Assembly (NCBI GenBank): GCA_947085765.1
Contig: CAMTXZ010000005.1
Coordinates: 30,381-94,380 of the forward strand
Length of the DNA stretch: 64,000 bases
Direction of reading: 5' to 3'
DNA from: JAKFXL01 sp947085765
Lineage (GTDB): Bacteria > Pseudomonadota > Gammaproteobacteria > Tenderiales > Tenderiaceae
The position numbers and the translations under genes were made by a program. Positions 17,783-26,390 of the stretch are shown here, in pieces (position 1 is the first letter of the stretch; every line of letters begins with the position of its first letter). The notes below the pieces were generated by a model. The model saw nothing but the letters and a program-made list of their open reading frames with translations. It made no database searches and was not told where the DNA came from.

Positions 17783-19019
17783 GACTATTTTTGTAAATCG
17801 CTATTTTTATCCGGATCACTCGGCCACTAGTCAGCTATTGAGTGATCTTGCATTTGAGCTTGCATCGAAGTTGGCCCGTGACGGTTCTGAGGTACATATA
17901 GTAACGAGCCGTCAGCGTTATGACGATCCGGGTGCGCTTTTGGCGGCATTGGAGATCTGCAACGGTGTGTCTATCCACCGTGTCTGGACCACGAGATTTG
18001 GCCGTAATACTCTACTTGGCCGCGCCATGGATTACCTCACCTTCTATTTCAGCGCTGCCTTGTGTTTGTGGCGCACGCTACGTCGTGATGATGTGGTTGT
18101 TGCTAAAACGGATCCACCCCTGATCTCGGTGGTTGCAATGATGGTTGCCAAGATTCGCGGCGCCACGTTGATTAATTGGGTACAGGATCTGTTTCCAGAG
18201 GTTGCAGAGGCGTTGGGTGTAAAGGCAGTTCATGCAGGTGCGCCGTTGTTGCGCTGGCTGAGAAATGTATCATTGCGGGCGGCTGCCAATAATGTCGTGC
18301 TGGGTCAACGTATGGCGGCTCGACTACTGGAACAGGGAGTGGCGCCACAGGCAGTGACAATCATTCACAACTGGTCTGACTCCAAGGCAATCCACCCAGT
18401 CGCGCCGCACGAAAATACGCTACGTGATGAGTGGAATTTGAATGGAAAATTTGTTGTTGGATACTCTGGAAATATGGGGCGTGCCCATGAATTTTCAACG
18501 TTGCTTGCTGCTGCTGAAGAATTGCATAAAGATGCCAAAATTGTTTTTATTTTTATAGGTTCAGGTGCGCAGCGGCCATGGGTCGAAGAGATGGTCAGAC
18601 GCCGTGGCCTGTCAAATGTAATATTCAAACCCTATCAGCCGCGTGAACAGCTGGCACTAAGTCTAAGTGTTCCTGACTTGCATGTGATCTCTCTAAAGCC
18701 AGATCTGGAAGGGTTGATTGTGCCCAGCAAGTTTTATGGCATAGCAGCGGCTGGCCGCCCAACACTCTTTATTGGCGATACTCAAGGTGAAATCGCACAG
18801 ATCCTGCGTCAGCATCATTGTGGTGTTAGTGCAACGATTGCTGATGTTGAATCTGTAGTCAGGGAGATTTGCTCCTTGGCCTATCATCAGCCCCAGGTCT
18901 CCGTGTTGCTGGGGGTAAATGCACGGCGTCTTTTTGAACAGCGCTTTACCCAGTCTTGCGCGTTTTCTGCCTGGCGACAGGTATTACGTCAAAAACTGAG
19001 AGAGGTTCACGTATTATGA
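17775..19019 (+). CDS. Glycosyltransferase family 4 (WcaI-like)
   Basis: A 414-residue GT-B glycosyltransferase. The N-terminus MAKTIFVNRYFYPDHSATSQ and the central VAKTDPPLISVVAMMVAKIR with NWVQDLFPEVAEALGV match the WcaI branch, which adds fucose or a related sugar in colanic-acid type pathways. The donor domain starts with GKFVVGYSGNMGRAHEFSTL. The conserved SLKPDLEGLIVPSKFYGIAA includes the glutamate and proline-serine region typical of this branch. The WcaF neighbour and the downstream gmd/fcl genes make a fucosyl donor plausible, though not shown. It overlaps the next gene by 4 bases. Confidence 0.87.
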   Translation: MAKTIFVNRYFYPDHSATSQLLSDLAFELASKLARDGSEVHIVTSRQRYDDPGALLAALEICNGVSIHRVWTTRFGRNTLLGRAMDYLTFYFSAALCLWRTLRRDDVVVAKTDPPLISVVAMMVAKIRGATLINWVQDLFPEVAEALGVKAVHAGAPLLRWLRNVSLRAAANNVVLGQRMAARLLEQGVAPQAVTIIHNWSDSKAIHPVAPHENTLRDEWNLNGKFVVGYSGNMGRAHEFSTLLAAAEELHKDAKIVFIFIGSGAQRPWVEEMVRRRGLSNVIFKPYQPREQLALSLSVPDLHVISLKPDLEGLIVPSKFYGIAAAGRPTLFIGDTQGEIAQILRQHHCGVSATIADVESVVREICSLAYHQPQVSVLLGVNARRLFEQRFTQSCAFSAWRQVLRQKLREVHVL

Positions 19020-19915
19020 TTCTACTGCAGCGTAGTACGTTAATGTTGTGGTTGATATTGTTCCTATCACCATTAACATGGGCTGAGATTGTGATAGAAA
19101 ACAAACATCAAATCACACAGTTCAAAGTATTTGACTCTACCTTGTACCGCAATAAACCAAGCCTTAAGCGTTATGGAATAGAGCCTATAGAGGTTTTATA
19201 TGCCGCACGCTTCTGGCCCGATACCAGCTCATCTTTACTGATGGAACAATTGCCAGAGGAGTCTCGGGTGCGCCGTGTGGGGCGGTCTCTACGTTCCATA
19301 CGGAAGCCCGTGGTGATTGATATAGAACATTGGCCACTTGAAGGGGATGAGGTGAAGATGCGTGTTAATCAGGCTAAATATATCACCGTTTTGCAGTGGC
19401 TTAGGAACGAAGCACCTGGTGTGAATATCGGATACTTTGGGCGCTTGCCAGGTGTTGCCTATCATTGGTCTCTGGAGAGTGATAATAGTCCTCACTATCG
19501 GGCCTGGCAGAGCGAGAATGCTCGTCTTGACTATTTTTCCACACTTGTTGATACCATATATTTACCTCTCTATACATATTATTCCGATCAACAGGCGTGG
19601 GTGAAATATGCCACTGCTCATATGCATGAAGCGCGGCGTTATGGTAAACCGGTTTACGTCTTTTTATGGCCGCAATATTCCGAGCGTAATAAGAGTCTTG
19701 GAGAGCAGTATCTGTCTGAAGACTACTGGAGACTGCAGCTGGAAACTGTACGTCAGCATGCTGATGGAATTGTGATCTGGGGTGGATGGGATGGGGCACG
19801 ACATGCTCCTGCGCTTTGGGACAGTTCTGCGGCATGGTGGCAGGTTACACGTGACTTTATGCGTACGCTTTCTCCATATAATGGAACGGCGGCGCCCTCA
19901 GAAAAAAATCATTGA
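19016..19915 (+). CDS. Secreted hyaluronidase-like (GH56-like) glycan hydrolase
   Basis: A 299-residue protein with a signal peptide (MILLQRSTLMLWLILFLSPL, ending near TWA); the ATG at 19016 overlaps the previous stop. Motifs resemble family GH56 hyaluronidases as I remember them. VVIDIEHWP (D102, E104) matches the catalytic VIDWEAWRP block of human and bee enzymes. GYFGRLPGVAYHW parallels the GFYGFPDCYNYD block, and ENARLDYFSTLVDTIYLPLY parallels ENDKMSWLFESEDVLLPSVY. ADGIVIWGGWD matches the ADGFIIWGSSD block. It may cut the polymer made here during export or turnover. GH56 is best known from animals. The assignment is by eye and distant. Confidence 0.65.
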   Translation: MILLQRSTLMLWLILFLSPLTWAEIVIENKHQITQFKVFDSTLYRNKPSLKRYGIEPIEVLYAARFWPDTSSSLLMEQLPEESRVRRVGRSLRSIRKPVVIDIEHWPLEGDEVKMRVNQAKYITVLQWLRNEAPGVNIGYFGRLPGVAYHWSLESDNSPHYRAWQSENARLDYFSTLVDTIYLPLYTYYSDQQAWVKYATAHMHEARRYGKPVYVFLWPQYSERNKSLGEQYLSEDYWRLQLETVRQHADGIVIWGGWDGARHAPALWDSSAAWWQVTRDFMRTLSPYNGTAAPSEKNH

Positions 19916-19936
19916 ACATATAATAAAGGAGTCATC

Positions 19937-20575
19937 ATGGCGCATCTTCAGGTCAAGGATTATGGTTGGACTATGAATAAGAACGTTCCATCAAATGGTT
20001 ATCTTGAACCAGCTGTGGTGGATACCTGCCGCAGACTGGGAGTGAATCATGTGTTGGATCTGGGGTGTGGTAAAGGGGACCTTTCAAAGGTGCTTATTCG
20101 TTCCGGTTTTGAGGTGATGGGCTGTGATGCCGATGCTGAAGGTGTGCGCATTGCCACGAAGTCCTGCTCTCAGGCAATATTCAGACATCTTGGTGTTTAT
20201 GATGATCCTTGTGCATTAGGTCGGAGTGACTTTGATGCGGTTGTTTCCACTGAGGTGGTCGAACATCTATTTACTCCGCGTGCCTTGCCACGATTTGCCA
20301 ATCAGGTGATCAAAGAGGGGGGCTGGCTCATTATCACAACCCCTTATCACGGTTATATAAAAAACCTGGCTATCTCTGTTACCGATCATTGGGATAAACA
20401 CTTGCCACCTCTGTGGGATGGCGGACATATCAAGTTCTTTTCGCGCCGGACGTTGACTCAATTACTTGAGGAGGAGGGGTTCGAGGTGCAGGAATTTCAG
20501 GGGATTGGTCGTGTCCCTTATTTGTGGAAAAGCATGCTGCTGGTTGCAAAAAAGGTACGACCTATCACCTTCTGA
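19937..20575 (+). CDS. SAM-dependent methyltransferase (class I)
   Basis: A 212-residue Rossmann-fold methyltransferase. Motif I is VLDLGCGKGDLSKVLI (about residues 39-54). The acidic residue binding the ribose is in VMGCDADAEG, and motif post-I to IV is FDAVVSTEVVEHLFTPRAL. A C-terminal part with KFFSRRTLTQLLEEEGFEV is typical of UbiG-like and glycan methyltransferases. A strong AAAGGAG site precedes the ATG. In this locus it probably methylates a sugar or the lipid-linked glycan; the substrate is unknown. Confidence 0.88.
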   Translation: MAHLQVKDYGWTMNKNVPSNGYLEPAVVDTCRRLGVNHVLDLGCGKGDLSKVLIRSGFEVMGCDADAEGVRIATKSCSQAIFRHLGVYDDPCALGRSDFDAVVSTEVVEHLFTPRALPRFANQVIKEGGWLIITTPYHGYIKNLAISVTDHWDKHLPPLWDGGHIKFFSRRTLTQLLEEEGFEVQEFQGIGRVPYLWKSMLLVAKKVRPITF

Positions 20576-20697
20576 TATTTACCACATTTTTGTTTAATTT
20601 TTGCTTTTTAATAGGTATGTAATACCTGCGTCATAAATAATTGTCATGATTGCGGCCACGGTAAATCAATCCACGAATTATTATTCTGGCCGCGTTA

Positions 20698-22281
20698 ATG
20701 TCGACTATATCAATTTCTGAAACACTTGTTTGGAAAGAGTCTCCTGTTGTATGGGGTTCATTGATCTTTGCAGTTTTTCTTGCAATTTTTCTGTTTCAGG
20801 ATGGCTTGGCCTACATGGTTGGTGCATGGAATGGGCAAGAGGAGTACAGCTACGGCTACCTTATCCCTTTCATCTCTCTGTTTTTGATCTGGCAGAAAAA
20901 AGATGTTCTGCAAACCATCCCGTTTTCCGGGGCGTGGGCAGGCACCTGGTTAACGTTGGCTGGTGTGTCGTTCTTTCTCCTAGGGCAGCTCGGTGCTGCC
21001 TATTCCATTATTCAATACTCATTTGTTGTGGTGCTGTTCGGTCTGGCGCTGGCATTTACTGGCTGGCGTGGTTTCAGAGTGATATTTGTTCCGCTGTTGT
21101 TCCTGGCGTTTATGGTGCCATTGCCGGGTTTTATCAATCAGGGACTCTCCAACTCATTGCAATTGATTTCGTCGCAACTGGGCGTGGCGGTGGTACGGTT
21201 TTGTGGTATTACTGTTTATCTCGAAGGCAATGTCATCGATCTTGGAACCTACAAGCTCGAGGTGGCCGAGGCGTGCAATGGTCTGCGTTATCTGTTTCCG
21301 TTGATGACCTTTGGCTTGATCGCTGCCTATTTTTTCAAGGTAGCTTTATGGAAGCGGGTACTGCTATTTCTCTCTACCATTCCTATCACCATTATCATCA
21401 ATAGCATTCGCATCGGTCTGATCGGTGTGACAGTGGAATACTGGGGACCGTCGATGGCGGAAGGGCTGCTCCATGATTTCGAGGGGTGGGTAATGTTTAT
21501 GGTCTGTACGGGTGTACTGGCGCTGGAGATGTGGTTGCTGACACGCATTGGTCGAGACCCAAGGCCGTTGCGCGAGGTATTTGGTTTGACCTTTCCGAAG
21601 CCGGTGTCATCTCGTGCCTATGTCCGATACCGCTCCATTCCTATGCCGTTTTATGTCGCGGTTGCATTGGTGTTGGTGGTGATGGCGGTATCGTATGCAC
21701 TGCCTGAGCGGTCGGAGGTTATTCCAGAGCGTCAGCAGCTTTCATCATTTCCGATGGTGTTTGACGAGTGGCATGGTAAAGCACAACGTCTTGATACTAT
21801 CTATGTGGATGCACTCAATTTTGATGATTATCTGATGGCTGATTACCGCAATCAGAAAGGTATCTCGACTAATCTATATATCGGTTATTACGCCACCCAG
21901 CGGGCTGATAAAGTGCCGCACTCGCCACGCGCCTGTTTGCCAGGTGGAGGTTGGAAAATTAGCGAAATTGGCGAGTACACGTTGCCAGGCATTATTATTT
22001 CCGGGCAACAAATGAAGGTCAATCGCGCCATGATTGAAAAAGGTGACGAGAGATTGCTGGTCTATTATTGGTTCCAGCAACGTGGCCGCATTATTACCAA
22101 TGAGTATGCGGTGAAGGGCTACCTTATGTGGGATGCAATAAATAGTCACCGTACCGATGGTGCCCTGGTACGACTGATGGTGCCGTTGTTGCCGGGGCAG
22201 GAGGTTGGTGATGTGGATGAAGAACTCACCCGTTTTGCAGCCTCCACTATGTCAGAGTTGCCGAATTATGTTCCTAATTGA
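20698..22281 (+). CDS. xrtD: Exosortase (XrtD-type) fused to EpsI domain
   Basis: A 527-residue inner-membrane cysteine protease/transpeptidase that cuts C-terminal sorting signals. The exosortase part (1-300) has about 8 helices and the expected catalytic trio: C193 in VAEACNGLRYLF, R238 in INSIRIGLIG and H259 in LLHDFEGWV. SYGYLIPFI near residue 51 is also a hallmark. The C-terminal half (about 315-527) is an EpsI/DUF3485 domain (FDEWHGKAQRL, KVPHSPRACLPGGGWKI). Fusion with EpsI and the two VPLPAAGW substrates at 4311-6339 point to the XrtD class rather than XrtA. An AT-rich gap of 122 bases precedes it. Confidence 0.9.
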   Translation: MSTISISETLVWKESPVVWGSLIFAVFLAIFLFQDGLAYMVGAWNGQEEYSYGYLIPFISLFLIWQKKDVLQTIPFSGAWAGTWLTLAGVSFFLLGQLGAAYSIIQYSFVVVLFGLALAFTGWRGFRVIFVPLLFLAFMVPLPGFINQGLSNSLQLISSQLGVAVVRFCGITVYLEGNVIDLGTYKLEVAEACNGLRYLFPLMTFGLIAAYFFKVALWKRVLLFLSTIPITIIINSIRIGLIGVTVEYWGPSMAEGLLHDFEGWVMFMVCTGVLALEMWLLTRIGRDPRPLREVFGLTFPKPVSSRAYVRYRSIPMPFYVAVALVLVVMAVSYALPERSEVIPERQQLSSFPMVFDEWHGKAQRLDTIYVDALNFDDYLMADYRNQKGISTNLYIGYYATQRADKVPHSPRACLPGGGWKISEIGEYTLPGIIISGQQMKVNRAMIEKGDERLLVYYWFQQRGRIITNEYAVKGYLMWDAINSHRTDGALVRLMVPLLPGQEVGDVDEELTRFAASTMSELPNYVPN

Positions 22282-22306
22282 TCGGCATTAAGCAGAGCTT
22301 CTGATC

Positions 22307-23914
22307 ATGGTATTACTACTGACATTTGTGATTGCTATGCTCATCACTATGGTATTGATACCGCCGTTGATGCGGGGTGCAGCGCGTTTTAAGTTTGTTG
22401 ATATACCCGATGGTCGCAAGGTTCATGTTGGCGCTATTCCCCGTATTGGTGGTATTGCTATGGCTATTGGTGCTGTGGTGCCGATGGTCATCTGGTTGCC
22501 GCTAAATAGTGAGGTGGCGGGTGTATTGATGGGGTTGGCAATAATCCTGATCTTCGGTGTTTGGGATGATCGTGTTGATCTTGACTACCGCCTTAAATTC
22601 TTAGGGCAGGGTATGGCGATCGCCAGCATTATATTCTATGGTGATGTACATATAACCAGTATTCCATTTTTGGATATGGAGGAGTTGCCGTACTGGCTGA
22701 GTATATCGTTGACGATGTTTGTTTTGCTGGGAGTGACAAATGCGATAAATCTTAGTGATGGCCTTGATGGTCTTGCGGCAGGCACAACACTTCTGAGTTT
22801 AGGTTTGATTGCATTTCTTGCCTATGGTGTAGGGCTTAATGCTGTGAGTCTGATTGGCTTGGCGGTAATGGGAAGCATCCTCGGTTTTTTGCGTTTTAAC
22901 ACTCATCCAGCGCGTATTTTTATGGGTGATGGTGGTAGTCAATTACTGGGCCTGACAGTGGGTGTATTAGCGCTGATGCTAACCCAGGGACGACGTGCCG
23001 ATTTTAGTCCCATGTTGCCGTTCCTTCTGCTGGGATTGCCACTGCTTGATACAGCCTTGGTGATGGCTAAGCGTATATCTGAAGGCAGGTCCCCTTTCAG
23101 TCCTGATCGCAATCATATCCATCACCGGCTGCTGGCATTGGGGTTAAATCATTACGAAGTGGTTTTTGTCATTTATCTGCTGCAGGCATGTTTGGCGGCA
23201 GCTGCTTATCTTTTGCGTTATGCACATGACTTAAGTGTATTGATGGTATTTTCGCTATTTTGTGGTGCGGTCATTACGCTCTTGTCACTGACGCAACAAG
23301 GGAACTGGCAGATGCCACGTATTTCACCACAGCGTTTGAATCAGATTAGACGTGTTGGACGTGATGGTCTGTTAGCGCGGATTGCACTTGTTTATGTCAT
23401 ATTTATATTGCCATTTTTTATGGTCTCTGCAGCATTTCTGGTCTCTGATGTCTCGGCTGATATTGCATTGTTGAGCTTGGCGCTGTTGTTGCTATTACTG
23501 TTTGAATACTGGCGCTGCCGTGAGTCTCTAATCTCATGGATAGAGCGAGGCATTGTGTATATTGTGGTGGCGGTTCTGCTATACCTTGTTGGATTCGCTC
23601 ATGAAAAACTGCCGTTGAGTCAGTTTTTCTTTGCTGCATTGGTTGTTGCTGTTGTGATTGGTTTTAGGTATTCGAAGGATAATGGTTTTTCAGCTAACCC
23701 ATCTGATTTCCTGATTGTTCTGTTGGCGATTGCCCTGCCGACATTGCCACAAGCACAACAAATAGCCCCTTTTTGGACCGACTACATCCCAAAACTTGTG
23801 GTGCTCTATTACGCCATCGAGATGGTGTTGCCAAGTGTGGCTAAACGTACCGGCATGGTTCGTCTTCTGACAAGTTCGATACTTGTGATTATTCTCATTC
23901 GTGGTGTTCTGTAA
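22307..23914 (+). CDS. Undecaprenyl-phosphate sugar-1-phosphate transferase (WecA/MraY family) with C-terminal membrane extension
   Basis: A 535-residue integral membrane enzyme that loads the first sugar phosphate on undecaprenyl phosphate. Family motifs are present: DGRKVHVGAIPRIGGIA near the N-terminus, FGVWDDRVDLDYRLKFLGQG, TNAINLSDGLDGLAAG (catalytic aspartates), RIFMGDGGSQLLGL, and the histidine-rich FSPDRNHIHHRLLALG. WecA-like proteins are about 340-380 residues; this one has some 200 extra C-terminal residues with about six hydrophobic helices and no recognised motif. It lies 25 bases after xrtD and probably primes the exopolysaccharide. Confidence 0.88.
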   Translation: MVLLLTFVIAMLITMVLIPPLMRGAARFKFVDIPDGRKVHVGAIPRIGGIAMAIGAVVPMVIWLPLNSEVAGVLMGLAIILIFGVWDDRVDLDYRLKFLGQGMAIASIIFYGDVHITSIPFLDMEELPYWLSISLTMFVLLGVTNAINLSDGLDGLAAGTTLLSLGLIAFLAYGVGLNAVSLIGLAVMGSILGFLRFNTHPARIFMGDGGSQLLGLTVGVLALMLTQGRRADFSPMLPFLLLGLPLLDTALVMAKRISEGRSPFSPDRNHIHHRLLALGLNHYEVVFVIYLLQACLAAAAYLLRYAHDLSVLMVFSLFCGAVITLLSLTQQGNWQMPRISPQRLNQIRRVGRDGLLARIALVYVIFILPFFMVSAAFLVSDVSADIALLSLALLLLLLFEYWRCRESLISWIERGIVYIVVAVLLYLVGFAHEKLPLSQFFFAALVVAVVIGFRYSKDNGFSANPSDFLIVLLAIALPTLPQAQQIAPFWTDYIPKLVVLYYAIEMVLPSVAKRTGMVRLLTSSILVIILIRGVL

Positions 23915-23938
23915 TAGAAATGTAAACAGACCGCGTTA

Positions 23939-23968
23939 CAGTGACGCCATTCAAGTAATGTGTCACTG
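23939..23968. promoter_or_regulatory. Inverted repeat upstream of prsT
   Basis: CAGTGAC at 23939-23945 and GTCACTG at 23962-23968 form a perfect 7-bp inverted repeat around a 16-base loop, ending 11 bases before the prsT start and next to its ribosome site. It could be an operator or an RNA hairpin affecting translation. No T run follows, so it is not a normal terminator. Confidence 0.35.
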
Positions 23969-23979
23969 AAGGAATTCAC

Positions 23980-26379
23980 ATGTTCTCACCTCACCTGTTT
24001 CGTTGTGTCTCTGTTTTTGCCATAGGTAGTACGTTATTGCTCACGGCTTGTAATGGGGCGGATGGGCGTAAGGTTGAGTTTATGGAGCGTGGCAATCAAT
24101 TATATGCGCAGGAAAATTATGAGAAGGCACGGCTTGAATTTAAGAACGTGCTGCAGATTGATCCTAAAAATGTAGAGGCACTTTACCAGCTTGGCCAGCT
24201 TGATGAACTCTCCCAGAACTGGCGTTCAGCCGCTTCAAACTACCAGCGTGTGATCGATATTGATGCGGAGAATGTGGCAGCGCGTGTTCGTATGGGGCGA
24301 CTCTACCTGCTCTCTGGTGCGGTTGATAAGGCCGTTGAATTGGCGGATGAGGCGCTGACTAAAGCGCCAGAGAATGCTGATGCTCTGGTGCTTAAGGCGG
24401 CGGTATTGGCTAAACAGCAGAAGTTGGACGAGGCAATGGTGATTGCCCGTCAGGTGGTGGAGAAGGACCCTTCTAATATTGATGCCATCATTCTGCTGGC
24501 TGGTCTGGAGCGGGTTCAGGGCAATACGAAGGAAGCGTTGGCACTGCTACAACAAGGTGCGATTAGTAATCCCAAACATTTGGGTATAAAGCTGGTATTG
24601 GCCGAAACACTCGGAGCGCAGGGTGATAGCACCCAAGGGGCGCAGATTTTACGTGATGTGATTACACTTAAACCCGATGATCTTTCACATCGTTTGCGTC
24701 TGGCCGCGTATCTGGAAGCGAATAAGGAGTATGTACAGGCCGAGTCGGTGCTGCGCGATGCAGTTGCGATGGATGATGATCAAGCGCGTGTGCGTCTGGT
24801 ACTGGTAAATTTTATCCATCAGCATGGTACTCCAGAACAGTCTGCTGCGCAGTTGCAGGAGTTTATCAGCAAGGATCCCAAGGCCTATACGCTCCAGTTT
24901 GCGTTTGCCGCCGAGCGTGAACGGATCGGGCAGACTGCTGAGGCAATAAGTACCTATAGAGATGTGATCAAGAGTGCTGAAGAGGGGCCGGCGGGATTAA
25001 CCGCCCGTTCCCGACTCGCTCGTCTGTTAGTGACAGAGGGTAACAGCCAGGAAGCCGAACAGTTGATCGCTGAGGTGTTAAAGCAAAACGCTAATGATAG
25101 CGATGCGCTGTTGCTCCATGCCAGCATGGCATTGACTAAGGGTGATGCTGCAACGGCAGTGGCCAAGCTGCGTAATGTGCTGCGTGATCAGCCGGATAAT
25201 CTTCAGGCTTTGAAGATGTTGGCTCAGGCTCATGCCCTCAACAACGAGCAGGAGCTGGCGTCAGAAGCCTTGCACAAGGCTGCGGTACTGGCACCAAAAG
25301 ATATAGGAGTCAAGCTGGGGCTGGCCGAGATGTTGATGCGGCAAGGAAAGCTCAATACCGCACGCACGTTGGTTGAAGAGGTGTTGGCTGCCGATGCAAC
25401 ACAGCAGCAGGCGCTAGAGGCGATATTCAAATTTCAGATGGCGGGCAAGGAGTGGCAAGCGGCTGAGGCAACGGCGGCAACCATGCTCAAGGCTCATCCA
25501 GATCTGGCACAGGGCAATTACTACAGCGGCGTGGTGCTGGAGGCACAGGGTAAGACTGGGGCGGCAATTGTCTCTTTCCACAAAGCACTGGAGAAGAGTC
25601 CTGAATCGGTTGAGCCGTTGTTGGCTATCGTCAAGGCTGAACTCTCGCAACGGCAGCCGCAAAAGGCATTGACACTGCTGGATAGTGTGATCAAGAAAAA
25701 CCAGAACAATTTTGTCGCGCAAAATCTGCGCGGTGAGGTGTTGATGCTCCAGGGTAAGGCGGAGGAGGCCGAAAAGGCGTTTAGTAGCGCCATTGGACTT
25801 AACCCTAAAATTGCCTCTACCTATCGCAATCTTGGTACTGCACGTCTGGCTCGTGATGATATGGCCGGTGCCTTCAAAGCGTATGAAGAGGGCATGAAGC
25901 AGCTACCCGATAATGAGATGTTGGCTTACTCCATGGCGGCGCTTGATGAACGTCAAGGGGAATTCGATCGCGCTATCAGTCGTTATGAAACGCTGCTCAA
26001 GCGTAATCCTAACTCGGCGATGGCAAAAAATAATCTAGCCATGCTGTTGGTTACACATCGCAGCGATCAAGAGAGTCTTAATCGGGCACGCGATCTGGCA
26101 TTGATGCTGTCAAGCAGTAGTGAGCCAGCCTACCTCGATACTGTAGGTTGGGTTCAGTACCGCCGTGCCGAGATTGATCAGGCACTCGCCACGCTTGAGA
26201 GTGCCTTGAAAAAAGTCCCTTCGGCGCCGCAGATAAATTACCACCTGGGCATGGTCTATTACAGCAAGGGTGACAGTGCTGCCGCGCTCCGTCACCTTGA
26301 ACAGGCACTCTCCGCCAAGGTTGAGTTCCAGGGTATTGATGAAGCACGTACTACCTTGAATAAATTGAAGAGCAGTTGA
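23980..26379 (+). CDS. prsT: PEP-CTERM system TPR-repeat lipoprotein PrsT
   Basis: A 799-residue lipoprotein: signal peptide with the lipobox LLTAC (C24), then about 20 tandem tetratricopeptide repeats filling the rest of the protein. Typical repeat lines are ALYQLGQLDELSQNWRSAAS and YRNLGTARLARDDMAGAFKA. This is the architecture of PrsT, the periplasmic TPR lipoprotein that accompanies exosortase/polysaccharide loci and is thought to scaffold export or sorting. Family members are often somewhat longer (about 900 residues), so a few repeats may be missing here. An inverted repeat precedes the start. It closes the export part of the locus. Confidence 0.88.
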   Translation: MFSPHLFRCVSVFAIGSTLLLTACNGADGRKVEFMERGNQLYAQENYEKARLEFKNVLQIDPKNVEALYQLGQLDELSQNWRSAASNYQRVIDIDAENVAARVRMGRLYLLSGAVDKAVELADEALTKAPENADALVLKAAVLAKQQKLDEAMVIARQVVEKDPSNIDAIILLAGLERVQGNTKEALALLQQGAISNPKHLGIKLVLAETLGAQGDSTQGAQILRDVITLKPDDLSHRLRLAAYLEANKEYVQAESVLRDAVAMDDDQARVRLVLVNFIHQHGTPEQSAAQLQEFISKDPKAYTLQFAFAAERERIGQTAEAISTYRDVIKSAEEGPAGLTARSRLARLLVTEGNSQEAEQLIAEVLKQNANDSDALLLHASMALTKGDAATAVAKLRNVLRDQPDNLQALKMLAQAHALNNEQELASEALHKAAVLAPKDIGVKLGLAEMLMRQGKLNTARTLVEEVLAADATQQQALEAIFKFQMAGKEWQAAEATAATMLKAHPDLAQGNYYSGVVLEAQGKTGAAIVSFHKALEKSPESVEPLLAIVKAELSQRQPQKALTLLDSVIKKNQNNFVAQNLRGEVLMLQGKAEEAEKAFSSAIGLNPKIASTYRNLGTARLARDDMAGAFKAYEEGMKQLPDNEMLAYSMAALDERQGEFDRAISRYETLLKRNPNSAMAKNNLAMLLVTHRSDQESLNRARDLALMLSSSSEPAYLDTVGWVQYRRAEIDQALATLESALKKVPSAPQINYHLGMVYYSKGDSAAALRHLEQALSAKVEFQGIDEARTTLNKLKSS

Positions 26380-26390
26380 GAGTAGATGCA

